Positions 1 to 7,733 of a stretch of 25,379 nt of DNA are shown piece after piece. The stretch covers positions 1-25,379 of the forward strand of contig CATWNM010000031.1 in NCBI GenBank assembly GCA_958352145.1, written 5' to 3'. The position numbers and the translations under genes were made by a program. Origin of the DNA: an uncultured Eubacteriales bacterium. GTDB lineage: Bacteria > Bacillota > Clostridia > Oscillospirales > CAG-272. The first letter of the stretch is position 1, and each line of letters opens with the position of its first letter. The notes under the pieces were generated by a model that saw only the letters and a list, made by a program, of their open reading frames with translations, was not told the DNA's origin and searched no databases.

Positions 1-457
1 CGTCCTTAATTACTTTGGAGGAAAATGTGCCGTACTCCGCATACATATCGGCAAGGATATATTGATTCAAAATGTCAATGCTGAAATCATCATCGTTCCA
101 AACTTCCCAAAGTCCGGTTTCTTCATTCATCAAAAGCTTATCTTCATGCTTATTTCGGGAATTCGGCTCCGCATACGGACCGTTGCAGATCTCAAACCAG
201 CTGTCCGGCATAGCGACTCGCGGCGTTCCGTCCGAATTTCTCGCGAATTCGTACCCAGAGAGAAAGCCGACAAACTGCGCAAGCAGGCCGGATGTTGTTT
301 TGTCCAAATAATCCTCAATAGAAATAATGTTATAGTTCGCAGGATCAAAATTTTCTTCCTGCCCGCTTATCGACGTTTCCAGCGGCTCTTTGTCGGCACA
401 TCCGGTACTGCCGAACAAAATGGTTAAAACCAGAAAAAGGCTGAGTATACGTTTCAC
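1..457 (-). CDS. Lipoprotein, N-terminal part (possible ADP-ribosylglycohydrolase family)
   Basis: This gene runs off the left edge, so only about 152 N-terminal residues are visible. A basic start, a hydrophobic stretch and Cys20 after FGSTG form a lipoprotein signal, although the lipobox is not ideal because Ser sits at -3. The GTG at 457 is chosen because GAAGGAG lies 11 bases upstream; in-frame ATG codons at 481 and 484 would place that site inside the gene. After the signal comes a segment resembling the 'DK..GG..Q..G' opening of ADP-ribosylglycohydrolases (near residues 52-70) and a WNDDDFSIDIL motif (DDD at 122-124), which resembles the metal-binding acidic triplet of that superfamily. 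It follows the solute-binding protein by 102 bases and probably belongs to the same operon. The family call is tentative because the C-terminal half is missing. Confidence 0.5.
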   Translation of the reverse strand, partial: MKRILSLFLVLTILFGSTGCADKEPLETSISGQEENFDPANYNIISIEDYLDKTTSGLLAQFVGFLSGYEFARNSDGTPRVAMPDSWFEICNGPYAEPNSRNKHEDKLLMNEETGLWEVWNDDDFSIDILNQYILADMYAEYGTFSSKVIKD

Positions 458-559
458 TATTTCAGGAACTCCTTCATGCATCATTCATTCTCGCGCTCGG
501 AGAAAGCTTTCAACGAGCGTATCCTTTCGCCCCGGTTCGGGCGTCGTATAAATTTCTTT

Positions 560-2059
560 TCAGTTTCCGCCCGCCTGACTGAAAAATTCGTTGATTCTAC
601 TAATCTTTACGTTGGCAGAGTTCCGATATGTGTCATAAATTGTCGTCAGAGACTGTCCTTGTTCAACTATTGTAGTAAGACAATCCTTGTACGTACCAAT
701 ATTATAATAAATACCTACGTCATACACCAAATTCGCGAAAATAAGATCCAGCATTTCCGCCGATTCCTCATCGCGCGTATACTGTCCGACAAGTGTTTTT
801 TCATAATATGCAGGCGTCAGCAACTGTTTTCCCTGATAAGCGAGTTCTTCCAAAATAATGCCCGTGCGTTCCAAATCTTTAGAATTTTCCGGGACGCAGA
901 GGAACTGAGAATGCCATGCGCTCACCAGATTGCCGTACTTTTCCTGCTCTTTATCAAATTTCGGATACGGCAGAATGCCGAAGTCGCTTTCAATATCCCG
1001 CAGATGATCCATATAAAACATCGTGTGGGAATAAAAGAGTGCATGATCGGTATTGAACATGCCGACACGCTCCTCATCCGTGGCGTTCATTTTTCTTTCG
1101 CCCGTCACGTAATTATACTGATAATTATACGTATGCGAAGGATCCGATACGATATCAAGATACCGGTCGTACAGATTGACGATGCGCTCGCTGTAAAACG
1201 TGAGTTCAATTTGTCCAGCATCATTGATGGTACAAATGCGCTCGTTTGCCGCTGCCAAAATAGCAACATTCGTGTCTCTAGGCGTCAGCAACCCGAATGT
1301 GTCATTTTTATCATAAATGCCGTCGTTATTTTCATCCGCGCCGACACTTTTGACCATCTCACCGAATTTTTCCAGCGTCCATTCATTATTGTTCACCAAA
1401 TCGTACGGGTTGTCAAGACCATATTTTGCAACCATATTTTTGCTGAAAAAAAGTACATACGTAGCGCGGTTATCCGCCACGGAAATATCGCCTGTGGTGT
1501 AGTACATCTTGCCATTTATGGAAAGATCCTCATTTGCACGCTGATCCCAATAGGGTTTGGTGAGATCCAAATTCGGAATATCGTTGAGATTATGTAAATA
1601 TCCGTTATAAGCGAGCGTAGCGACATCGTAAGTCCCGATCATCGCCGCATCATAATTGTTGTCTCCCGCCATATAATCGGTATAAATCTTTGTATAGCCG
1701 TCGCCGCTTCCCATGGTGGAAGAATATCTTACGATGTCTTCATTCGTGACGTTCACATTATACTTATTCAGAATATACTGGTTGCGGCGGTAAATCGCAG
1801 CATCGACAACCGAACCTTCCTCTCCCTCTGAAGCATAATCATTCCAAGCCCAGTTGCCGGAGACTAAAATGTGAAAATCGCCGGAAATATCTCCGATTTC
1901 CTCCACCGAAGGTAAGCTTGGCGCGTCGCTGTCCTCCGTTTCAAGAGGTGTTGTGCTAGGCGCGTCCACATTCGAATTTTCCGTCTCTTTTGAACCGCAT
2001 GCCGCAAACAGCGGGCACAAGGTAAGCGCCGCTAGGAAAACCGCAATAATTTTTCTCAT
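560..2059 (-). CDS. Extracellular solute-binding lipoprotein, sugar ABC transporter type
   Basis: This 499-residue protein has a lipoprotein signal ending in LFAAC (Cys21), then an acidic Ser/Thr/Pro-rich linker to about residue 55, as expected for a binding protein tethered outside a Gram-positive membrane. The body has the look of carbohydrate-binding family 1 proteins (COG1653-like): a Trp/Tyr-rich domain, a 'NNNEWTLEKFGEMVKSV' type helix and a DENNDGIYDKND loop whose spaced acidic residues resemble a calcium site. Length fits the family. Its ATG overlaps the stop of the upstream glycosidase by four bases (ATGA), and GGGAGG sits inside that gene's end, so the two are translationally coupled. 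No permease is in the window; it may lie beyond the left edge. The coupling suggests that uptake and breakdown of the same glycan are linked. The sugar itself cannot be read from the sequence. Confidence 0.85.
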   Translation of the reverse strand: MRKIIAVFLAALTLCPLFAACGSKETENSNVDAPSTTPLETEDSDAPSLPSVEEIGDISGDFHILVSGNWAWNDYASEGEEGSVVDAAIYRRNQYILNKYNVNVTNEDIVRYSSTMGSGDGYTKIYTDYMAGDNNYDAAMIGTYDVATLAYNGYLHNLNDIPNLDLTKPYWDQRANEDLSINGKMYYTTGDISVADNRATYVLFFSKNMVAKYGLDNPYDLVNNNEWTLEKFGEMVKSVGADENNDGIYDKNDTFGLLTPRDTNVAILAAANERICTINDAGQIELTFYSERIVNLYDRYLDIVSDPSHTYNYQYNYVTGERKMNATDEERVGMFNTDHALFYSHTMFYMDHLRDIESDFGILPYPKFDKEQEKYGNLVSAWHSQFLCVPENSKDLERTGIILEELAYQGKQLLTPAYYEKTLVGQYTRDEESAEMLDLIFANLVYDVGIYYNIGTYKDCLTTIVEQGQSLTTIYDTYRNSANVKISRINEFFSQAGGN

Positions 2060-4050
2060 TTACCAATTCCTCCCATCTGTTTTCTATAATTTGCCCTATC
2101 AAAAATATCAAACCGCATCTCATCCGGCTGCAATGTGATTCCAGCTACAGTCTCAGGCGTATTGTTAGAGGCGTTATACAAAATCCTGAGCACTTTATCC
2201 TCCGCTGCATTGTAATATTCTCCCCGCTTTATATAATAAGGAAGAGAAGATGTGTCAATCACGGTAAATTTTCCGCGCAGCATAAAATCGCTGTATTGAT
2301 TGAGCGCCGACGTATAAAAACCGACAACTTCGGCATATTTCGGCGCGCGGCTGAGATCCGCACGGCAAACGTACAGTTCCGCGTCCAAACGAACGCCCAT
2401 GACCAGCGCGCTCTTTAAACGCTTTGTAAAATCGCCCTCTTCATCGCGGATGCCGCGCTCCGTCGTAATAACTTCCGGGAAAGTATATCGAAACATTTGC
2501 GGGAACGCGTCGCTTTTAATCTTAAAATCGACATGCACCAAACCGTGTATAAACTGCGTATAAGCCGCCGCAATATCGGTCACAACCTCTGCTGCGAATA
2601 CCTTATCTTCCTGCGCGCAGTATTCCACCGCCTGATCAAAGAACTTGCGATGCGTAATCCATTCCTCGTCTACGCGCGCGCCATGCTCGTGCTTATCATT
2701 GAAGCAGGGCTGATACGGCGTGCCGCCGTAGCAATCGGCAAACAGACAATCCGGATCCATTTCACGCATTTGCTTTAACTGGCTGAGCACCTGATTTCTC
2801 CAGCGCGCCGTACCCGAACAGCAAAGCGGGAACTGTTTTGCGCCATATTGCGCTCTGAATTCTCCGCATCCGGGATATACAAACGCCGGCCGAACTTCGT
2901 TGCCGTTAATATCCAAAATTTTGACTTCATCGCCGAACTCTTTATAATACGGATTGGTTGGATCAAGGAAGTGGCAGTTGCACTCCAAAATCACACGGCC
3001 GCCCATCTCTTGAACTTTGTGAATATTTTCCCGAAGTGCCGCAAAAGCGCCGGGATACGGCTCCGTATAGGTAGGATAATTTCTGTCCATGCCTTCTTTC
3101 CACCACGCGAAAAGGAAAAGCGTGTGGATGCCGTACTTCGCGCCGATACGGTAAAGTTCAGGCAGGTCTTCCGCTTTATAATAATCCTCACCGTACTGCG
3201 AACGCATGATGATTCTCTGCCATCCGGTCATCTCCTCAACCCACTTTGCTTTTGGCGTAACCTTGAAAAAAGTTTTATCCGCATACGTCCGATATGTACG
3301 GGCGGCACAGCGCCAATCGCCGCTAAGCAAACCGACCACCGAAGACGGAAGCTCCAGTTTTTCTCCCGGCCTTGCCATCGGAAAGTGATCGATACCGAGC
3401 ATAATGTTGGAGGGAGACGCATGGATCCTCTGACGGACAGTCAAAAAGCAATGCCGCATTTTTTCATCATATCTGGCAACATACAGAAAATGATTGCCGC
3501 TTTCAATGCCGAACCATCCCATTGACGCGCGCGGATAATGCAAATGCCAAAAGACTTCTTTATCGTCGTGTGAATAATAATTAGCCGTCATTCCCTCTAA
3601 AAAACCCCACGGATTTTCCACTCTGCGGCCAAGTCCATGCGGCATATAGATCACGTCTTTTTCTTTTTCTCCGCAAAGTTGCGTAAAGTCTGCCAACGGA
3701 CAAAAACATTCGTTGATTCTGACATCTGCGGTTTTGTTTTCAATATACGGCGTAAACTTGAGAAGACCATCTTCTACTTCTACGACCACCTTAAAATTCA
3801 CTGCATATGTATCACCATATTCGGATACGAGATTTTCATACTCGATAATCAGCGTGTCTTCTGTAAGTTTCGCTTTTCCCGTTTGGCTGTGAGAAAAAAT
3901 AGGGATTTCCGTTCTGAGTCCGTCATCCAAAATCAACCGCCAAAAATCCGATTGCATTTCCGCCGTGCCAAAATTTTCATTCACAATGAAACCGGCACGG
4001 TTTGCTGTCTCATTGATTTCAAAACTCAAAAAATCTGTTTTTAATAACAC
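2056..4050 (-). CDS. Putative TIM-barrel glycoside hydrolase (DUF6259-like)
   Basis: A 664-residue protein without signal peptide, so probably cytoplasmic. The N-terminal third (to about residue 240) looks like a beta-sandwich similar to those preceding GH31/GH36-type barrels. The middle has barrel-like strands: HTLFLFAWW with an EGMDRNYP loop, GGRVILECNCHF, and DCLFADCYGG, whose FAD aspartate sits where clan GH-D enzymes carry their nucleophile. I recall this architecture as DUF6259; that is from memory and not searched. The GTG at 4050 is preferred over TTG at 4071 because AAAGGATG lies eight bases upstream of the GTG, whereas nothing like a ribosome binding site precedes the TTG. It is the first gene of the operon, overlaps the binding protein by four bases and is divergent from an AraC regulator. 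It probably acts on the imported oligosaccharide; specificity is unknown. Confidence 0.7.
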   Translation of the reverse strand: MLLKTDFLSFEINETANRAGFIVNENFGTAEMQSDFWRLILDDGLRTEIPIFSHSQTGKAKLTEDTLIIEYENLVSEYGDTYAVNFKVVVEVEDGLLKFTPYIENKTADVRINECFCPLADFTQLCGEKEKDVIYMPHGLGRRVENPWGFLEGMTANYYSHDDKEVFWHLHYPRASMGWFGIESGNHFLYVARYDEKMRHCFLTVRQRIHASPSNIMLGIDHFPMARPGEKLELPSSVVGLLSGDWRCAARTYRTYADKTFFKVTPKAKWVEEMTGWQRIIMRSQYGEDYYKAEDLPELYRIGAKYGIHTLFLFAWWKEGMDRNYPTYTEPYPGAFAALRENIHKVQEMGGRVILECNCHFLDPTNPYYKEFGDEVKILDINGNEVRPAFVYPGCGEFRAQYGAKQFPLCCSGTARWRNQVLSQLKQMREMDPDCLFADCYGGTPYQPCFNDKHEHGARVDEEWITHRKFFDQAVEYCAQEDKVFAAEVVTDIAAAYTQFIHGLVHVDFKIKSDAFPQMFRYTFPEVITTERGIRDEEGDFTKRLKSALVMGVRLDAELYVCRADLSRAPKYAEVVGFYTSALNQYSDFMLRGKFTVIDTSSLPYYIKRGEYYNAAEDKVLRILYNASNNTPETVAGITLQPDEMRFDIFDRANYRKQMGGIGK

Positions 4051-4126
4051 GATACGTCCATCCTTTGCCAAAATGATTAAAATCTACCATCGTATGCATA
4101 CCTTTTTGTAGATATTTTACATTCTT

Positions 4127-4155
4127 ATTATAATATAGACATTAGTTTTTCGCAA
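4127..4155 (-). promoter_or_regulatory. Promoter of the glycosidase/binding-protein operon
   Basis: On the minus strand TTGCGA (4150-4155) is separated by exactly 17 bases from a perfect TATAAT (4127-4132). Transcription would start near 4120, giving a leader of about 70 bases before the GTG at 4050. That leader contains a perfect 10-bp palindrome, GTATGCATAC (4092-4101). The promoter faces away from the AraC gene, as expected for a regulator controlling its neighbour. Confidence 0.7.
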
Positions 4156-4174
4156 TACACGGATATATCATTTT

Positions 4175-4191
4175 GTTTCAAAATATGAAAC
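4175..4191. promoter_or_regulatory. Candidate operator between the divergent promoters
   Basis: GTTTCA-AAATA-TGAAAC is a perfect 6-bp inverted repeat around a 5-base centre. It lies 20 bases upstream of the -35 box of the minus-strand operon and upstream of the AraC-gene promoter, a place where an activator could affect both. AraC proteins more often bind direct repeats, so the link to the adjacent regulator is an inference. A TATAAT at 4195-4200 on the plus strand next to it could be an alternative start signal. Confidence 0.4.
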
Positions 4192-4225
4192 TGTTATAAT
4201 TTTTTTCTTTTTCAAATAATTGTAT

Positions 4226-4253
4226 TTGATTTTTTTGAATCTTGATGTATACT
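4226..4253 (+). promoter_or_regulatory. Promoter of the AraC-family regulator gene
   Basis: TTGATT (4226-4231) and TATACT (4248-4253) are 16 bases apart on the plus strand. A start near 4260 leaves a short leader of about 20 bases before the ATG at 4281. This promoter covers the TTG at 4242, which argues against that codon being the real start. Confidence 0.55.
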
Positions 4254-4280
4254 ATGTTTAGAATGGTTTTTGGAGGGATT

Positions 4281-5138
4281 ATGCTACTCTATAACTTTGC
4301 GCGAATGCCTTATATCAGCATGACGGGAAAAGTCAGCGAAAAAAACGGCTGGAGCCACAGCGGACGTCAAATGGATATCAATATGCTTGTTATTTTCCAC
4401 AGCGGCGAATGCTGTTTTGAAATAAACGGCGCCGAATATACCTATACAAAAGGAGATATCGCATTGGTGCCGAAAAACACGCGCTATCGTCCCCACACGG
4501 ACACCACCTGCGAATACACTTTTTTTCATTTCGACGGCGATTTTATTTTCTGCGAAAAGCCGCCTGAAAAAATCGTTCCCTTTGACAAAATGCCGCCCGG
4601 CAATCCATTCTACGGTTTCAAAGGACACGAAGAAGCCGATCTCTTGTTCGATTATAAAATGACGATGGGCAATCAGGCGCAAAATATAGAATTGATGCTC
4701 CGCAAAAGCATCAATACGCAAATTAATTATGCAGAGAAGATGCAGATACTGCTGGCCCTGCAATTTTCAGAAATGATGTTTTACATATCGCAGTCTTTTT
4801 GCGAATTGTTTCAAAATGAAAGCAGTACCCCTGCGCCTGTAAACAAAATTGTCTATTATATAAAAGAAAATTACATGCACAACATCACTTTGGACGACAT
4901 ATGCCAAAGCACAAACTTCTCAAAACAATACTGCATGCGCCTGTTTAAAAAATATATGCACACGACCATCAACGACTATATCCTCAGTCTGCGCATGCGG
5001 CACGCCGCTTATCTGCTGCGCAGCACATACATGAATGTAAATCAAACCGCAGACTATCTTGGATTTTCCAACGTCAGCTACTTTTCCAGAGTGTTTAAAA
5101 AATATTACGGCGTTGCGCCCTCTTCCTACTTTGAATAA
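4281..5138 (+). CDS. AraC-family transcriptional regulator
   Basis: A 285-residue DNA-binding regulator. The N-terminal half is a cupin-like sensor domain (a stretch like 'GECCFEINGAEYTYTKGDIALVPKNTRY' with the usual G-D-...-P turn and conserved HFDG nearby). The C-terminal 100 residues form the double helix-turn-helix of AraC/XylS: a first helix set around ITLDDICQSTNFSKQYCMRLF and a second around VNQTADYLGFSNVSYFSRVFKK, ending in the typical G.APSSYF. The start at 4281 has TTTGGAGG just upstream, although its spacing is short (four bases after GGAGG). The length is normal for the family. It is divergent from the glycosidase operon and probably activates it when a sugar is bound. It is followed by a strong terminator. 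Confidence 0.92.
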   Translation: MLLYNFARMPYISMTGKVSEKNGWSHSGRQMDINMLVIFHSGECCFEINGAEYTYTKGDIALVPKNTRYRPHTDTTCEYTFFHFDGDFIFCEKPPEKIVPFDKMPPGNPFYGFKGHEEADLLFDYKMTMGNQAQNIELMLRKSINTQINYAEKMQILLALQFSEMMFYISQSFCELFQNESSTPAPVNKIVYYIKENYMHNITLDDICQSTNFSKQYCMRLFKKYMHTTINDYILSLRMRHAAYLLRSTYMNVNQTADYLGFSNVSYFSRVFKKYYGVAPSSYFE

Positions 5139-5212
5139 AAAAACTTGAAAAATTTACATTTCTTCAAGGCAAGAAGCGTACTGTAGCCGCGGGATGAGCA
5201 TTTCCGGCAAAT

Positions 5213-5242
5213 AAAAAAGTCCAGAACATTCTGGACTTTTTT
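5213..5242. terminator. Bidirectional terminator between araC-type gene and galE
   Basis: A perfect inverted repeat: AAAAAAGTCCAGAA (5213-5226), a CA centre, then TTCTGGACTTTTTT (5229-5242). The GC core with A-tract on one side and T-tract on the other works in both directions, which suits the convergent genes on either side. Confidence 0.9.
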
Positions 5243-5263
5243 GTCTCAACCGATCTATGTACT

Positions 5264-6277
5264 TTAGGAATCGTATCCATTTGGATTCTTCTTTTGCCAA
5301 TTTGCAGAATCCCGGCACATTTCTTCGATGCCGCGCGTAGCCGCCCACCCCAAAATTTCTCTGGCTTTTGACGGATCCGCATAGCACTCGTCTATATCAC
5401 CAGGACGGCGCTCTGTGATCTTATAGTTAATTTTTAGTCCCGTAGCTTTCTCATAAGCATGGATAATATCCAGTACCGAATAACCGACGCCGGTTCCGAT
5501 ATTGAAATATTCTACGCCGCGGACCTGTTTGGCGCGGTCAAGCGCCTTTAGATGCGAGTCGGCAAGATCCACCACATGAATGTAATCACGCACGCCAGTG
5601 CCGTCATGCGTATTATAATCATTTCCAAAAACAGACAGGCATGGCAGAGCGCCGATCGCTACCTTTGAAATAAAGGGCAGCAAATTGTTGGGAACTCCTT
5701 TCGGATCCTCGCCGATCAAGCCGCTCTCATGCGCGCCGATCGGATTGAAATAGCGTAAAATAGAGACGCTCCATTCCTGATCCGAATTGTACAAATCGGA
5801 AAGAATCCGCTCAATGACCAGTTTCGTCTGGCCATACGGGTTGGTAGTATACAGATCTGCGTCTTCTTTAATAGGGACACTTTTCGGCTTGCCGTAAACT
5901 GTTGCAGATGAAGAAAACACAATACATTTCGCACCGTATTTCGACATGATATCCAAAAGATTCAGCGTGCCGGTAATATTGTTGTGATAATAACGCAGCG
6001 GCTGTGCAACCGATTCTCCAACCGCTTTCAACCCGGCAAAATGAATGGCGGAATCAATCGTATTCTCCTTAAAAATCTTCTCAATCGCAGCATAATCCAA
6101 AAGATCCGCTTCGTAAAGTTTGCAGGACTTTCCTGTGATCTGCTCAATGCGTTTCAGCACAATCGGTTTGCTGTTGGAAAAGTTGTCCACAATGATGACT
6201 TCACGATCCGCCTTTAAAAGCTCTACAACCGTATGAGAGCCAATAAAACCAGTACCGCCCGTAACAAGAATCGCCAT
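5264..6277 (-). CDS. galE: UDP-glucose 4-epimerase
   Basis: A 337-residue short-chain dehydrogenase/reductase-type epimerase that interconverts UDP-glucose and UDP-galactose in the Leloir pathway and for cell-surface sugars. Visible motifs are the NAD-binding GGTGFIG at residues 7-13, the SSSATVYG active-site strand, the catalytic YGQTK (Tyr-x-x-x-Lys), RYFNPIGAHESG, and GTGVRDYIHVVDLA. Length is typical. The start at 6277 is chosen because GGAGG lies seven bases upstream; an in-frame ATG at 6310 would include this site. It follows the nucleotidyltransferase by 23 bases and should share its promoter. No galK or galT is nearby, so the pair may serve UDP-sugar synthesis and not galactose catabolism alone. 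Confidence 0.96.
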   Translation of the reverse strand: MAILVTGGTGFIGSHTVVELLKADREVIIVDNFSNSKPIVLKRIEQITGKSCKLYEADLLDYAAIEKIFKENTIDSAIHFAGLKAVGESVAQPLRYYHNNITGTLNLLDIMSKYGAKCIVFSSSATVYGKPKSVPIKEDADLYTTNPYGQTKLVIERILSDLYNSDQEWSVSILRYFNPIGAHESGLIGEDPKGVPNNLLPFISKVAIGALPCLSVFGNDYNTHDGTGVRDYIHVVDLADSHLKALDRAKQVRGVEYFNIGTGVGYSVLDIIHAYEKATGLKINYKITERRPGDIDECYADPSKAREILGWAATRGIEEMCRDSANWQKKNPNGYDS

Positions 6278-6300
6278 AATTTTCCTCCAAAATTTTGATG

Positions 6301-7200
6301 TTATTTCCATAAACCTTCCGGATAAATACCGGAAGCAATCATATCTTCGATTGCAGCAACGACATGCGCTTTGTCATCTGGATAAGTCACGCCGTACCAT
6401 TTTGCGTCCGTGTTTAAAAGCTTTATATCACAAAGCCCATCCCGAAGCATCTGCGTAACCGCATGAGGCAGGTAATACTCTGCGCTCTGAAGATCCGTCT
6501 GCGGATCACGCACAAATCGAAGAAAGCCGTCTCGTATGTATTCCAAAATCTCAGGCGTGAAACCGAAAAAATTCATCGAAACAGTTGTATTGGATGCAAT
6601 AGGTTTCCAAATCTCTCCATCCTGGTATTTGACGATATGACCGTCGCGGCAGATTTTCGTTCGCTCAATGATCCCCGTCAGATAACCTCGCTGATCGGCA
6701 AAGCATTCCCCCCGCGATACATATCCGCTTTCGCTGAGCGTATTGGCAAGCTGATAACCTGCCATACAAAAATGACACTTTCCGTCATACGGATGACTTT
6801 TTAAATAACTCGACACACATCCATATGCGCTCGCGCCGTAAAAATCATCTGCATTAATCACCGTAAAAGGCTCGTTTACCACACCAAGACAAGCAAGCAG
6901 CGCATGCGCCGTTCCAAACGGCTTGCGCCGGTCTCCGGGAATATCTATGCCCTCCAAAAATTGTTTATCCTGAAAAACATATCGAATTTCAATATACTTT
7001 TCCAAACGGCGGCCAATCGTCTCCCGGAAAACATCATACAACTCGCGCTTGATAATAAACACCACGCGGCTGTATCCGCATTTAATCGCGTCATATACGG
7101 AAAAATCTATTATAAACTCACCTGTACGGCTGACCGGATCAATTTGCTTGAGTCCTTTATATCTGGAACCCATGCCGGCAGCCAAAACGACAAGCGTCAT
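6301..7200 (-). CDS. Sugar-phosphate nucleotidyltransferase
   Basis: A 299-residue nucleotidyltransferase of the GT-A fold that transfers a nucleotide to a sugar 1-phosphate. The nucleotide-binding signature is LAAGMGSRYKGLKQ near residues 6-19, followed by the catalytic INADDFYG (acidic pair binding the metal) and a KPFGTAHALLA segment as in UTP- or dTTP-dependent enzymes. GGAGG lies three bases upstream of the ATG at 7200; an in-frame upstream ATG at 7215 has no such site. It heads a two-gene unit with galE, which makes a uridylyltransferase acting on a hexose 1-phosphate the most natural reading. It does not closely resemble GalU or RmlA in overall layout, and the exact nucleotide and sugar cannot be settled here. 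Confidence 0.82.
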   Translation of the reverse strand: MTLVVLAAGMGSRYKGLKQIDPVSRTGEFIIDFSVYDAIKCGYSRVVFIIKRELYDVFRETIGRRLEKYIEIRYVFQDKQFLEGIDIPGDRRKPFGTAHALLACLGVVNEPFTVINADDFYGASAYGCVSSYLKSHPYDGKCHFCMAGYQLANTLSESGYVSRGECFADQRGYLTGIIERTKICRDGHIVKYQDGEIWKPIASNTTVSMNFFGFTPEILEYIRDGFLRFVRDPQTDLQSAEYYLPHAVTQMLRDGLCDIKLLNTDAKWYGVTYPDDKAHVVAAIEDMIASGIYPEGLWK

Positions 7201-7236
7201 ATGCCCTCCAAACAAATCCCTTGCTTTTCAAATCTG

Positions 7237-7265
7237 ATTATAAACGAATAAGCGGGATATTTCAA
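7237..7265 (-). promoter_or_regulatory. Promoter of the nucleotidyltransferase-galE unit
   Basis: On the minus strand TTGAAA (7260-7265), a 17-base spacer and a perfect TATAAT (7237-7242). Initiation near 7230 gives a leader of about 30 bases. It lies downstream of the rpmA terminator, so this unit is independent of the ribosomal protein operon. Confidence 0.85.
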
Positions 7266-7346
7266 TTCTAATTTTTATATATTTTTTATTTCAGGATTTA
7301 TGCCCGGCAAATACCGATTTCCATATCTTAACCGCCGGTTTACTGC

Positions 7347-7379
7347 AAAAAGCGGCATAGCTTGGCTATGCCGCTTTTT
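7347..7379 (-). terminator. Terminator of the rplU-prp-rpmA operon
   Basis: AAAAAGCGGCATAGC (7347-7361), loop TTG, GCTATGCCGCTTTTT (7365-7379): a perfect 15-bp stem. On the minus strand it lies about 45 bases beyond the rpmA stop and ends in a T-tract. Confidence 0.92.
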
Positions 7380-7424
7380 AAAAACAATACCGATTTCTCC
7401 ACGCAGAACCATGTCGCACACAAA

Positions 7425-7703
7425 TCAGTCGGCGTACACGCTGACACACTTTTTTGTCTTTGAGACATGCTCAAATTTTACTCTGCCGTCAATCAGAGCA
7501 AAGAGCGTATCGTCAGAGCCAATGCCCACATTTTTACCGGGATGAATGCTGGTACCACGCTGCCGCACCAGAATATTGCCGGCAATTACAGCCTGACCGT
7601 CCGCCTTTTTGACGCCAAGACGTTTGGATTCGCTGTCACGGCCGTTTTTCGTAGAACCAACGCCCTTTTTATGTGCAAAAAACTGCAAGCTGAGTTTTAA
7701 CAT
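7425..7703 (-). CDS. rpmA: Ribosomal protein bL27 with cleavable N-terminal extension
   Basis: A 92-residue large-subunit protein whose N-terminus reaches the peptidyl transferase centre. It begins MLKLSLQFFAHKKG; in Firmicutes the first nine residues up to LQFF are removed by the protease Prp to expose AHKKG. The rest contains the conserved GSTKNGRDSESKRLGVK and RQRGTSIHPGKNVGIG segments. The ATG at 7703 has GGAGG nine bases upstream; an in-frame ATG at 7730 would add residues not found in L27. It is the last gene of the rplU-prp-rpmA operon, followed by a strong terminator. Confidence 0.97.
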   Translation of the reverse strand: MLKLSLQFFAHKKGVGSTKNGRDSESKRLGVKKADGQAVIAGNILVRQRGTSIHPGKNVGIGSDDTLFALIDGRVKFEHVSKTKKCVSVYAD

Positions 7704-7733
7704 ATTCGCAAACCTCCATAAAAATTTCACCGA

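Noticed and set aside
528..542. Small hairpin (CGCCC with GGGCG) after the sugar-binding protein gene as a terminator.
   Set aside because: No T-tract follows on the minus strand, and the next lipoprotein gene follows in the same direction, so it is at most a processing or stability element.
4242..4280. Upstream TTG start for the AraC regulator.
   Set aside because: It lies inside the likely -10 region and has no ribosome binding site; the ATG at 4281 does.
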